64,000 nt of DNA, from NCBI GenBank assembly GCA_030686995.1, contig CM060698.1:145037106-145101105 (forward strand), in the 5' to 3' direction. Positions 45,446-57,699 of this stretch are shown in pieces. This DNA comes from Artemisia argyi (lineage: Eukaryota > Streptophyta > Magnoliopsida > Asterales > Asteraceae). The translations under genes were made by a program, and so were the position numbers. The notes under the pieces were generated by a model. That model worked only from the letters and a program-made list of their open reading frames with translations, searched no databases and was not told where the DNA came from. Positions within the stretch are counted from its first letter, which is position 1. Each line of letters opens with the position of its first letter.

Positions 45446-47378
45446 TCAAACGGCCACTACTAGTTTTGGTGAGTTGAGTACACCCTCAACGATGAACCCT
45501 AGTAGTGTTAGTTTGAATGTGGATGATGCACCTGATTGTTCTAAGAATGGTCCTCAGAAAGTGGAGTCGATTCCACTTACGAAAGATACATCACATGGTG
45601 ACCACCTGGAGCCGGCTACAATTGCTGAAAATGTGAAGCAATTGATTGCTAATGCTCATAAGAATTTTGATGAAGCCATGAATAAAATTCAAAGTGAGAT
45701 TGGTGCTAATGAAGTTAATCTTACAAGTACTCCTCCTTCGTTTGGGACTAATGTGAATATGAATAAGACTGTAACTTCTGGTCCTAATGCTCACAAGGGT
45801 TATAATACTAATGGTACTGGAGTGAAATCAGTTTCTTACGTGGGTGCTACTTCTAATGAACCTCAGAAACATGTTTCTAATTTTCGTAGGTTGGAATGTA
45901 GCAAGAAGAAGGCTGATGTTGATCTTTCTGTACCAATGAAAGTAGTGGAAGAGGTGAATATCAGATTTGAGAATACGCTTTATGGGTATTTTCTTGGTCA
46001 ACGCCTTGCGTTTCCTGTGGTTGATTATTATGTTCGCAATGTGTGGGCTAAGTTTGGTATACAAAAGGTAATGATGAATGCAAAGGGGTTCTTTTTCTTT
46101 AAGTTCAATTCGAGTAAGGGTGTTGATGATTTACTTGAAAATGGTCCTTGGTTGATTAGAAATGTTCCTATTATTCTTAAACCATGGACATTGAACACCA
46201 ATTTACTTAAAGAGGATTTGACCATTATCCCGGTGTGGGTTAAATTCCATGATGTTCCTCTTGCTATGTTTTCTGATGATGGTCTTAGTCTTCTTGCTAC
46301 ATTGATTGGTTCACCCAAAAGGTTAGATGCTTTTACTAGCCAAATGTGTAAGGATTCGTGGGGCCGTAGTAGTTTTGCTAGATGCATGATTGAAGTGAAG
46401 TCGGATGAGGTGCTTCGGGATAGCCTCACTGTTGAGATACCTTTACTTGATGGTACGGGGTCGACTATTGAGAAGATTCGGGTTGAATACGAGTGAAAAC
46501 CACCACGGTGTGATAAGTGTAAGGTTTTTGGTCATACTCTTATTGATTGTCCTCAAGTTGTTGTGCATTCTATTCAGCCTAATATGTCTGTTAATGATGG
46601 TTTCATGACTGTCAATAACAAGAAGAAAGGAAAGCAAGGTGCTCAAACACTTCCGGGTCAAGGAGGGTTTACTAAACTAGTTGTGGGTAAGCAGTTTCAG
46701 TATCGACCCAAAAAGACCTCTCCGGAACCTAAGAAAGTGGATGGCAATAAGAAAAATGTTTCTGGTATGGCTAGTTCAAGTGGAACGAAGAAAGTTGCTG
46801 TCACTAAGAAGAATACTTCTGATGTGGCTAGTATAAGCGGAATGATGATCACTACATCCAATCAGTTTGATGCGCTTAATATGGATGATACGGATGGTTT
46901 TGGTATTCCGACTAATGACACCAACAAGGATGTGGATGCTGGCCGTACAATAGAAGTTAATGAGGATGAGTCGATTAAGACTGGTACTACATCACAAGAA
47001 CCACTTGTGAGTGATTCGATGGGAACGAAGGAAGTTTGTTCTACCCCTATAGTTGAGAAAATTGGTAAGCTTGAAAAGCTACTTATTGATGGGAAAGCTA
47101 CTCTTGTGGATGATGATGGTCATCCTATTCCGTCTACCTCTTCCGCTAAGATGGCTAACCCATTTTCAAAGGTGGGTGAGGTTGTGGTTTCTGATAGTGA
47201 TGATGATGAAGTTCTTAACACGTTCGACGAATCAACAAATCTTTTTGGTGGTGGTCATGAGCGTGAAGATGAGTTTGATGACTATGATAATTATTCGAAG
47301 TAAATTTATGATCTTCCAGGGAATTTGGATGCTCTTAATGCCATTTATGGCTTTAATCTCCAAGGTCGTAGGAAGTAG
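45421..47378 (+). pseudogene. LINE ORF1 (DUF4283/CCHC RNA-binding protein) with two stops
   Basis: One continuous frame broken only by TGA at 46494-46496 (VEYE*KPPRC, where a Trp is expected: YEWKPPRC) and TAA at 47301-47303. The N-terminal half has the DUF4283 fold signature (FFFFKFNSSKGVDDLLENGP, WLIRNVPIILKPW, IPVWVKFHDVPLAMFSDDGL). A zinc knuckle CDKCKVFGHTLIDC follows the first stop. Then comes a basic linker (NKKKGKQ) and an acidic tail (SDSDDDEVLNTFDE) ending GFNLQGRRK. Family role: binds element RNA in the retrotransposition particle. No ATG is available at the 5' end because of truncation. Both stops are single-base changes. Confidence 0.8.
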
Positions 47379-47579
47379 TTTATATTTTTGTCAGAGTCTT
47401 TTGTTATCATGTGGTTAGTGGTTTTGTTTTCTTGTTTAGAAAATAGGAAGTATCTTGTTATGTAAGCTTTTCGCCTATGTAACGGGCTGAGATATGGGAT
47501 TCACCCATATCCGTTGTACTTAAATGCTTTTTGTAGTAATACATTTACCGGGTAGTTAACCTTTTACCAAAAAAAAAAA
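45421..47579 (+). mobile_element. ORF1-only LINE element with poly-A tail
   Basis: ORF1 (45421-47378) is followed by only about 190 bp of 3' UTR (GTTGTACTTAAATGC, GGTAGTTAACCTTTTACC) and an A11 tail ending at 47579. There is no room for the endonuclease/RT ORF2 that follows ORF1 in autonomous plant L1 elements. The 5' end is truncated at the inverted repeat. I could not identify a target duplication. Confidence 0.75.
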
Positions 47580-48469
47580 CTATTTAATTGGCCAAAACTT
47601 TCTACATAACAATTGAAGTAGACTCAGAGGGCCACAATTTCTTTTTTAACCTCAAGTTCTATAAACAGTTAGTTCTCTATGATCCTCTAAAGTTGACTAA
47701 CTTTCTACAACACTTGGTGTCCTAAGCTCATACATCACCAAAACGACTCAAAATCAACGTAAGCCAATTCTAATCACTTGTACATTCATACATCAACTTT
47801 TAAACATGTTTATATCATTTTCCAATAGGTCTATAGGCAATTTAATCATTAGTTTAGCCTTGTGCCAAACACCACTTTAATTATAAACTAGAAGTCTAGA
47901 ACTAAATATCATCTTTTTTAAGTCAAGATTCCTCAAAACACACGGTGATCTAAACAACTAATAAGATACAAGATTGAACAAGTGAAACAGGAAAATACTT
48001 GCATTAATTATGAGAACTTACAAGAGAAGATTAAAAGTTGTTTGATGTGTGTTTTGCCAAATGAAGGCACCCCTATTTAAACTACTTCTAATTATGTACA
48101 CATTTACATTTGGGTTCTACACAAATATGTGACGAAGCCTTCTAAAGACTTGCAAAGATTCTTCCACATTCTTTCATGAGAGAAACCAGGCTTTTAGAAA
48201 GTTTCTATCACCTACTATCATCCGCCACTACTTTCCAACTCTTTCTTCATTACTTGTATAATATTCTCCGAACCCAAAGCTTTCATGCGGTTTGTGAAAA
48301 AATTTCACTACTACTTTTTTAGTAACATCAAACATTTATTGACTACCACTTCTTTTTAGCAACATCGAACATTTATTCACTGCCCCCTCTATAGCAAATA
48401 TCAACAAATTATGTGGAAGAATCTTTGCAAGTCTTTAAAATGTGAAAATGATTTTCTGTTATGCACAGT
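47580..48469. other. Intergenic
   Basis: AT-rich, no supported gene. It includes a local near-duplication of AACATCGAACATTTATT- / AACATCAAACATTTATTG-type phrases at about 48325-48380. Confidence 0.4.
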
Positions 48470-48474
48470 GTAGT

Positions 48475-48678
48475 TGTCAAAGAGGAGTTGGTTAATAGTT
48501 CAGGGACTGAAGTGTTACAATTAGATAGTTGAAGGACTAGTAATGTAAATATTCTGTTATTAGTTTTCCCCTGTATATATACTCTGTAACCTCATTCATT
48601 TCAGCTTAATGAAATTACTTTCACTCTTGTGTGTGTGTGTGTGAAATGTGTGATTCTCTCAACTCATTATTGTCAACA
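48475..48678 (+). repeat. 5' LTR of the second copia element
   Basis: Short LTR with a TATATATACT core promoter (about 48573) and a (TG)n near the end. Confidence 0.95.
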
Positions 48679-48690
48679 TGGTATCAGAGC
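48679..48690 (+). other. Primer-binding site (initiator tRNA-Met)
   Basis: TGGTATCAGAGC directly after the LTR, the canonical copia primer site. Confidence 0.95.
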
Positions 48691-48968
48691 TCAATAATGA
48701 GTTCTTGATCAGTTGCAACCATTACAACCACTCTAACTAATTTTTCCGATCACCTTCAACCACTGTAAACCACCGTAACTAACTTTTCCGATCATCTTCA
48801 TAAAACCACCATTTCAACACCAAATTTCATCATTCTTTCACTAATTCCTATCAAATTTCTTCACAAACACCTGTAATTGATTCAATTCATGTTTCTTGAA
48901 TTTGTGAATCAATAGGTTATCACTGTAACGGTTTCTTGAATCTATAAAACGCTTCCGCATCAATAGTT

Positions 48969-51900
48969 ATGAATTCAGCGTCTTCTTCTTCATCTGAAAC
49001 TGCTGGAATGATGAATAATCAGATGTTATTTCAAAATCCACTGTTCTTGCATCCTTCTGATGGACCTGGTACACTGATGGTGACTGAAAAACTTCTTGGG
49101 GCTCAGAACTATCGTTCTTGGAGAAGATCAGTAGAGATAGCTTTGTCCACAAAACGGAAGTTAGGATTCATTAGAGGTACTGTTCCAAGATCAGTTGATG
49201 ATGCTAGTTTACAAGAACAATGGGACACGTGTAACAATCTGGTAATTAGTTGGTTGATGAATTCAGTTTCTGAATCTATTGGTAAATCCATCATGTTTAT
49301 GGGGACAGCTCATGCCATATGGCTTCAGTTGGAAACAAGGTTTGCACTGAGTAATGGATCTCATAAGTACAAACTCAATAGAGAAACTTATGCAATTATG
49401 CAATCAGGAAGGTCCATTAGTGAGTATTACACCAATATGAAGTGTGTTTCGGAAGAAATGGATTCCATGAATGAATTGCCAAGAATTGTCAATATAACTC
49501 CTGAAGTTGCTGTGTTTATTCAAGCCTTGAATGTTCAGAAGGAAGAGCAAAGATTGTTTCAATTTCTCAATGGTCTGGATGATCATTTTGCAAGTCAAAG
49601 AAGTCAACTGTTGTTGAACTCTCCTCTGCCTAGTGTTGAAACTGCTTGTTCTTTGCTTCAACAAGAAGAATCACAAAGAGGGGTGTTTGGAAATAATAGT
49701 CATGTGGGGATTGAATCAACTGCTCTGTACAGCAAGGGAGAGGTAAAAGATAAGTGTAATATCTGTGGATTTAAGTGGCATCCACCAGAGAAGTGTTGGG
49801 AGAAAATTGGTTATCCTGTTTGGCATTATAAGTATAAACAAGGTCAGAAAGGAAAATCAGTGGTTAAGAATGGCAATGAAAATGTCAAAAGGACTGCTGC
49901 AGTAGTTGAAAACAGTGGTCATGTTGTGTTTACATCCAAACAGTTTGAGCAACTCATGAAAAGTTTGCCACAGTTCAATCAAAATGATCAAGAACCAACT
50001 GAAATGGATCATCCATTTGGTGAAGGTACAATTTATTGTTTTTCCTGCATAAATGGTGTGATAGAAGGTTGGATAATTGACACTGGAGCTAGTGATCACA
50101 TGTCACCTGATAGTGAGGATCTAATAGATGTTCAGACCCTTAAGTATAAACAAATGATTAATTTGCCTAATGGTCACACATCTGTCATCTCACAAGTTGG
50201 AAATAAGGTGTTACAAAACAAAATTGAGCTAAAAAATGTCCTTGTTGTTCCTTCATTCAAATTCAGACTTTTGTCAGTCTCAAAATTGACAAAAGACTCT
50301 CAATGTTTTGTCACTTTTTATGAGCAGTTTTGTGTTATTCAGGATTTGAAAACCAGGAAGGTGTTGGGCTTGGGTAAGAAGAAGGCTGGTCTCTATCATT
50401 TGCTCAATCTTCCATTGGAGCAAGTGCATGCTCAACTCTCTTCTATGGTTGTGTCTGCACTTGAAGATTGTAGCTTGTATTCATTCTTTGCAAACTGTTC
50501 TGTTCCTGATACATTTGCTTTCAGTGTTTTCAACAATTCATATAGTCTATGGCATCATAGGTTTGGTCATGTTTCAAACTCTACTCTTAAGCACATTGAT
50601 TCTGTACCTCAGTGTCATTCTAATGCTAATAATAAAGCTTGTTTGACCTGTCCTATGGCTAAGTTTGCTAAACTTCCTTATCTTACTAGTGTCTCACATT
50701 CTAAAGTTCCATTTCATCTCATTCACATTGATATCTGGGGTCCTTATAAAGTTCCAACTATAGGGCATCATAGATATTTTCTGACCATAGTGGATGATTG
50801 TAGTAGAGCTGTGTGGACATATTTGTTGGTTAAGAAATCAGATGCTTTCACTGTCTTAAAGTCATTTCATGTTTTTGTTAAGACACAGTTTGAGAAAGAC
50901 TTTAAGATAATAAGGTCAGACAATGCACTAGAATTTCTCAAAGGAGCAATAGGCCCTTATATGAAATCTCTAGGAATTGAGCATCAAACCTCTTGTGTGG
51001 ATAGACCTCAGCAGAATGGAAGAGTAGAGAGAAAGCATAGAAACATTTTGGAGATTGCAAGGGCACTAAGATTACATGCTCATTTGCCTGTGCATTATTG
51101 GGGAGATTGTGTTATCACTGCCACTTATCTCATCAATAGATTTCCTACAGCTGTTCTAAAATTCAAGACACCTTATGAAATTTTGATGCATTCTAAGCCT
51201 GATTATGGTCACTTGAGAGTTTTTGGGTGCCTGGCTGTTGCAAGCAATCCAACAAGAATTGCTGATAAGTTTGAATCCAGGGGTGTGCCCTGTTTGTTTC
51301 TTGGCTATCCACAACATCAAAAAAGGTACAAGTTGTACAATTTGCTCACCCACACTAGGTTTGTTTCCAGGGATGTGGTATTCTATGAGCATATTTTTCC
51401 TTATTCAAAGTCTAGTATGAATCAAGTACTTCAACCCATACCTGCTCCTATGACATCTTCTATTTGGTATGAGGATTTTATGTCTACCACTCAACCAGTT
51501 ACTACACCAACTGATTTAACATCCTCTAGTACTTCACATTCCCCTGAACCAGTTACAAATGAGACTGAGATTCATGAAGAAGAAGTTCAACCAGTTGAAC
51601 AGCCTGCTCCACCAGTGTTTGAACCAGTGTTTGAGACAACTGCTGAGACACAACCTTCAGGCACAAGGAAGTCATCCAGGGTTCCAGTTACACCAAGTTG
51701 GCTTAAAGACTATGTTACTCCTCATTTGCCAAGAGCCAATCAAGTCTCAGTTACTCCATTGCAATCTCAGTTTCAAGTGTTTTTGTGTGCCTTGTTAGCC
51801 AACACTGCACCAACATCTTTCAAAGAAGCTATTAAGATTCCTGCCTGGGGCAATGCAATAGATGTGGAAATTAGAGCTCTGGAAGATAATGAAACATGGG

Positions 51901-53400
51901 AAGTGACAACTTTGCCTAAAGACAAAAAGGCTATTGCTTGTCATTGGATATGCAAAATAAAGTACAATGCTGATGGTTCTGAGGACAAAAAGAAGGCAAG
52001 GCTGGTGGTAAATGGAAATAGACAAAGAAAAGGAGTAGACTATGAAGAAACTTTTGCTCCAGTTGCCAAAATGGTGACTGTGAGAGCCTTGTTAGCTATT
52101 GCAGCCATGAAGGGTTGGGATATTTGTCAAATGGATGTCTCAAATGCCTTTTTACATGGTGATTTGTTTGAAGAAGTTTACATGCAGATGCCACAAGGTT
52201 ATGTTGGTAAGGGGGAGAATGTGCAAGATGTTCCCACCAATCAAAACCTTGTTTGTAAACTTAAGAAATCTTTGTATGGTCTCAAGCAAGCACCAAGACA
52301 AATGGTTTGCCAAATTGTCATCAGCCCTGGTGTCTTTTGGATATACTCAGTCAAAGGCAGATTATTCATTGTTTGTCAAATCAAATGGAACATCATTTAC
52401 AGCTGTATTAGTGTATGTAGATGATTTGATGATAACTGGTTCTGACAATAGTGAGATTCAAGCTTTGAAGTCTCAGTTAAGTTCTCATTTTCATATGAAG
52501 GATCTTGGAGAATTGAACTACTTCTTAGGACTGGAAGTGTGCAAAAGTGATCAAGGCATCTTCATTTCACAGAAGAAATATACTACTGATTTGTTGCATG
52601 AAGCAGGCTTGTCTAATGCTAAAACCTATAAGCTACCCATGGATCCTCATGTGAAGTTGCAGGCTGACATTGGTACTCCTCTTTCTGATCCAGAAGTATA
52701 TAGGAAGTACATTGGAAAACTCATTTACCTTACTATTACTAGACCTGACATTTGCTACACAGTACAACTTCTTAGTCAGTTTATGCAAAATCCAACCTCA
52801 GTTCATATGCAAGCTGTTAAGCATTTGTTGAGATACTTGTTGAAATCACCAGGTCAAGGAATTTTGCTAGCTAATGACTATGCTGCTCATCTGACTGCAT
52901 ATTGTGATAGTGATTGGGCTAATTGTCCAATGACTAGAAGATCCACAACTGGATATTGCATATTACTTGGTCAGTCTCCTATTTCATGGAAATCAAAGAA
53001 ACAAAGTGTTGTTTCAAGATCATCTGCTGAGGCAGAATACAGAGCAATGACTCTAACTTGTTGTGAAGTGACCTGGTTAGTTTCATTACTAAAAGATTTG
53101 GGAATTAAAGACCTTGGTCCAGTTGATTTGAAGTGTGACAATCAAGCAGCTCTGTACATAGCTGCTAATCCTGTGTTTCATGCTAGAACCAAACACATAG
53201 AGGTAGACTGCTACTATGTAAGAGATCAAGTGAAGAATGGTCAAGTTAGTCCTTCTTATGTGTCTACAAAGGAACAGCTTGCAGATGTGTTTACAAAAGT
53301 TTTACCTGAAGATCAACATTCAAAACTCATGTCCAAGTTGGGAGTTTCCAATTCTTCCACCTCTCAACATGAGGGGGAGTGTCAAAGAGGAGTTGGTTAA
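48969..53400 (+). pseudogene. Copia gag-pol, one-base frameshift in reverse transcriptase
   Basis: The first frame runs 48969-52424 and the second to 53400; the switch is an extra A in the AAA run at 52300-52302, in the motif [15 protein letters not shown]. Domains in order: copia-type N-terminal and gag; zinc knuckle [14 protein letters not shown]; protease [13 protein letters not shown]-pre-integrase HHRFGHV; integrase with [16 protein letters not shown] and [16 protein letters not shown] with [17 protein letters not shown] and, after the shift, [11 protein letters not shown]; RNase H with YCDSDWANCP and SSAEAEYRAM. Everything except that one base looks intact. The frame end extends 21 bases into the 3' LTR. 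Confidence 0.95.
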
Positions 53401-53583
53401 TAGTTCAGGGACTGAAGTGTTACAATTAGATAGTTGAAGGACTAGTAATGTAAATATTATGTTATTAGTTTTCCCCTGTATATATACTCGATCTGTAACC
53501 TCATTCATTTCAGCTTAATGAAATCACTTTCACTCTTGTGTGTGTGTGAAATGTGTGATTCTCTCAACTCATTATTGTCAACA
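53380..53583 (+). repeat. 3' LTR of the second copia element
   Basis: Partner of 48475-48678, with the CTCGATCTGTAACC 4-bp insertion and a shorter TG run. Confidence 0.95.
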
Positions 53584-53588
53584 GTAGT

Positions 53589-55667
53589 TGTCTCATTTTT
53601 TTCTTACAATATGTACAATTCAAAAATATACATCAAATTTTTTACTCAAAGAGTAGTACATTAATTAACATAAAAGTCGTTTTAATCATCTAAATGGTTA
53701 TGTCTTGAGAGGTGCCAGAAAAGAATTAAAAGTGGAACTTGTTAGTTTGCGTAAAAGAATTTAAATATTTTTAGTCACTAAAATTATCTCGATCTTTAAA
53801 CATAATCTATTCCCATTGCTAATTATATATGTCAGCAGGCGTGGGTGAGAGCCATTATTATAAAACTAGACAATGCCACCGGAAAGTCAAGGGGTTGAAG
53901 ACTCCCGTGATAGAGACATGAAAGGACCACGGCGGCGATTGGTGTATTCCGCCATCAGCTTCCGATGGGTCACTCGTTTGACTAGGTTGGGGTCCTCCAT
54001 TTGATGTACTTTACAGTCTCCTCATTTCTTTCCTAATTTAGAAATACCTAGTTATGTTAGGAATTAACCTTTTAAATATTTACGTAATGAAAGGAAAAGT
54101 AGTGGTTAACTTAATAAAGTAATTAGCTAGCATGCTTAGGTCAAAACAAAATGACATCATTAAAAATATTTTACGAAGATGGTTAAGTATTTTAACGAAG
54201 TCGGTGCCAGTTGAAAATTACGTTTCTTTTGCTTGTTAAACTATTTATCCTTGTTTAATTTGTAGTTATGTGACGGGTAGGTATGTATATCTAACAAGCT
54301 AATGTTATTATTAAGATAAACAGTTTACACTTTGAGATGAATGTAGGTTGATACTTTTAAATATCATTATTTTAGTAAGCAACTTAACCAACTCAAATAA
54401 AAATACATTTGCATGTTACTATCATTATGTTTGACTTAAGACCTTGTTGCCTATTTACTATGCAATTAAGTATATTAGTGAAGACCTTGTAAACTATTTG
54501 AACATATTGTATTTAGTAAATAATGCTCATACATAAAAATAAAAAAGCTATATATATGAAATAATATTTGTTTATATATATAAGTTCTCGTACGTAAATG
54601 TATATTAATCGATGATTATACTTTTGAAGTTTAAGATACATAATTCAGATGATAAAAAAAATTATACGTATACGTATATCCATGTGGCTCTCTTTGTAGT
54701 CCGAACACAAAGTCAACTGGCAAGTTTAGTTGACCTTAAATTATACAGTAATTCATTATATGTACTTGTATAGTTGTACTAATTTAATCAAGTACCTAAA
54801 TGCCTTATTGTATTTCATGTATATGCATACCTAAATGCCTTATTGACTAAATGCAATGAGTAATGAATATACAAACAAAATGCCCATGATTGCAAATTTT
54901 AGGAACACTTATATTCTTCTATAAAACATATGATAATCGCCTTTGTATTAAATTAGTACTGCACTATATGTTTTTGTATGTCTAAAGTTGTGACTGGGAG
55001 AAATGTTCTTCGAACTATTTAATTAAGGCATTGATATATGTTCGCTAGAATTATAAAACATATTAATTGGCTTCACATTATTGATTAGGTGTAAACTTAA
55101 CATAACCTTGTAGGCAAAATTGCATATATATCCCTCACAAAGTGAATAATTGCATATATATCTTTTATACAAGTTTTTTATGCACATAATACAATGGTTT
55201 TTATGCATGCTTTGGATATATATGCAATTATGCATTTTCGGATATATGCATATGGAAGATCGATCGAGGATCGATCTCACAAACGATATGCAAAATGAAG
55301 TATTATAATCTCAAATAGTATAAGCACCAAACTGAAAAAAGATCGTGATGATTTTGTACTCCCAAAAAATACGTACTGTATAATGTTGTAACATAAAGCT
55401 TACATTTAATATTTGTTCCTATATCTAAAATGTTATTTTATAAGAGAAGGACAAATTACAGTAGTATGAAATAAATATTACTCGTAAGATATTGTATGAT
55501 TATGTCACATTTGTCACCTACGTACTTTATATGAAAGTAACCAATAAACTTTGTGGTATAAGGTTAACTAATACCTATATATATAGTCTTAAAGACCAAT
55601 CTAAAATGATATGCTATTTTTTTTTTTTATATTAACTTAAAAATTAAAGTCATTGAAATGCTTAAGC
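53589..55667. other. Intergenic, about 2 kb
   Basis: AT-rich with no supported multi-exon gene, apart from one GC-richer patch listed separately at 53873. The 85-codon minus frame at 55023-55280 is low complexity with repeated Tyr-Ile-Cys and lacks support. Confidence 0.4.
53873..54004 (+). CDS. Small ORF, 43 codons, unidentified
   Basis: ATG at 53873 in a locally GC-rich patch, encoding a hydrophilic, Arg-rich peptide (MPPESQGVEDSRDRDMKGPR then RRLVYSAISFRWVTRLTRL). The base composition differs sharply from its flanks. No known small-peptide family is recognised and no promoter is clear. It could equally be an exon remnant. Confidence 0.2.
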   Translation: MPPESQGVEDSRDRDMKGPRRRLVYSAISFRWVTRLTRLGSSI

Positions 55668-56531
55668 TATAAGATAACAAATATAGTATTATTAATGAAT
55701 GTTTTTATTTATTACATAAAAAAGATTGCATATTTATTTATGATAAATACATGTGAAAAAACAATCTTAACCTTAAATTTATTGGACCTAAAGCTTACAA
55801 TTAAGTTTGGGTAAACTAACATAGACATTTAACACTCCCGCAATTTGAACAGTAGGATTCTGGAAGGACAAACTCAAACTGGAACATTTGTTGAAATTAT
55901 TATTTTATTTATTTTTTATTATTTTTTTTTCTATCATCTTCTTTGTTGTTTGCTTAAACGGATGTATAATTGTATTCGGCGACATAGTTGTTTACTGCTT
56001 GTGACTTCCTTCTTTGCATGATCTTTTTTTACGGCATTGTTTGCTTTGCCTTTATGTAGGAGCAGTGTTTTTTTTTTTACCAACTATTTTTGAAAAACAA
56101 CAATGATCTCCGGCAGTAAAACAAAGAGTAATGTTGATGAGACAAATTTTGTTAATTGATAGGTAAATTAAAATAGTATAGGATGTATTATAACAGCTAG
56201 AGTTTTTGTGTTCTATGGATTTGATTTGGATGAGATGAATGGACTAATAAAACGAAAGTATAAAGTGAAAGAAAGTAAATAAATCCCTTTGAATCATAAG
56301 CAAGTAACCGATGACCGAAGGATAACTATTACGTGGTTGGTTGAACATAAAACTCCGATATCATGTAAGATAGCAAATAGAGTATTATTATTGAATGTGT
56401 TTTGTGATTCTATAAGAAGAATTTCATATTTATTTATTATAAAACATAGCTTTGTGAACAATCTTAACCCTAAATTTATTGGATATTAAGCTTATAATTA
56501 TGCTTGAACCAACTAACTTAATCATCTAACA
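55668..56531 (-). mobile_element. TRIM retrotransposon copy 3, degenerate
   Basis: Terminal segments at about 55668-55852 and 56368-56531 share AGATAACAAATATAGTATTATTA / AGATAGCAAATAGAGTATTATTA and CAATCTTAACCYTAAATTTATTGGA. The interior shares ACTCCCGCAATTTGAACAG and TGGAAGGACAAACTC with the two other copies. The primer site is decayed (ATGATATCGGAG). No ORF. Ends are approximate. Confidence 0.65.
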
Positions 56532-57690
56532 CATGGACAGACCCACATGGGAGTCGGGTGTGGCACGGGCCACACCCAATTTTAGTTAACGAAATGTAAA
56601 TTTTTTTATAAAATATGACTTTTCTGGGCTTGTGCAACACCCAATTTTACCTAATAAATTTTTTATCGGACAACATTAATACTCATATTCATAAAAAATA
56701 TTTTGTGCAACACCCTCTCAAAAATCTTGGGTCCCTGATCTAACATACCTTAGAAGCTCATCTCAGGCTAGCAATTGGACATGCTTACATTGTTTTTCTT
56801 GTGGTTAAACAATAGTTTAAAATAATATAGTAACTTAGTAAGTATGTATATGAAGAATTTCGTATGATAGTTTTATAACGATTGTAAGTTTGTAACAATC
56901 ATATTTGATATTTGATTTTAACTTAGAAAACCATTACGTTCGCCATGTTAAAATATGATGCGCTCGAAACAGAAAATTCTATTAATCAATTTTTCCTCGA
57001 TTTTTGAAACTATACTTACGAGTTGGCTAAACGTGATGTTCATTCACAATTTTACAGATATAATGATTTGTTTCATATTAATGAAAACAAATATCGCTAT
57101 TACGGAGACAAAGTATTTTCTACATCTTCACTCCCTATAGTTGTTACGATTTACGAGCAATCTGAACTGTACTACAATTCTATAGTAAAAAAACAGAAGT
57201 AAATAATTGTTTTAGGAGTCATTATTCTTAAGAAAACACTGTAGTTGGTAGACAAGTAAACCTAAAAGTTTGTAGTAATAATGGAACATCAAAAGTCAAA
57301 TTAAACCTACTCTTACTTAATAGAAGACTTTTATATATTTATTTTAAGAAATTGTTACATTTAGTATTAAACGATCGATTAAAACTAAATATGATATGAA
57401 TAGTTAGTAATTGTGATTACATTACATAGGTGTCAAGTTCATAAGATAATCAATTTGGTCAATGAATTAAATCTCACTTAAATCAACTAACCACTTTTAT
57501 AAACATCTTGATCTAGCATTACGGGTTTATAGATTTTTAAATGGAAAATGCTATTTAATGAGTAAATGTAATCATGATTGATGTACTTGTCGTTTGACCT
57601 CATAAATTAAGGTTTTAGTTTTTTAGTTTTTTTTAGACCATGAGATGCAATTCATCATCTTTGTAAGTTTGAAAACAATGATCCATGACA
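56532..57690. other. Intergenic; possible small TIR element at 56535-56745
   Basis: GGACAGACCCACATGGGAG at the left and CTTGGGTCCCTGATC at the right look like decayed inverted ends around internal CAACACCCAATTTTA / CAACACCCTCTC repeats. The rest is AT-rich with no supported gene. Confidence 0.3.
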
Positions 57691-57699
57691 TATAGGGTT

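Larger units (their letters stand above)
48475..53583 (+). mobile_element. Second Ty1/copia retrotransposon, recent
   Basis: LTRs 48475-48678 and 53380-53583 (about 204 bp, TGTCAAAG...GTCAACA) with exact target duplication GTAGT (48470-48474 and 53584-53588). The primer site TGGTATCAGAGC at 48679-48690 is perfect and abuts the LTR. The polypurine tract is GAGGGGGAG before 53380. The two LTRs differ by only about two substitutions, a 4-bp insertion and a TG-repeat length change, so insertion is recent. The polyprotein carries one frameshift. Confidence 0.95.

Noticed and set aside
52300..52302. Programmed ribosomal frameshift in the second copia element
   Set aside because: No downstream stimulatory structure or known slippery heptamer recognised; a simple one-base insertion in an A run is more economical, though reads should confirm it.
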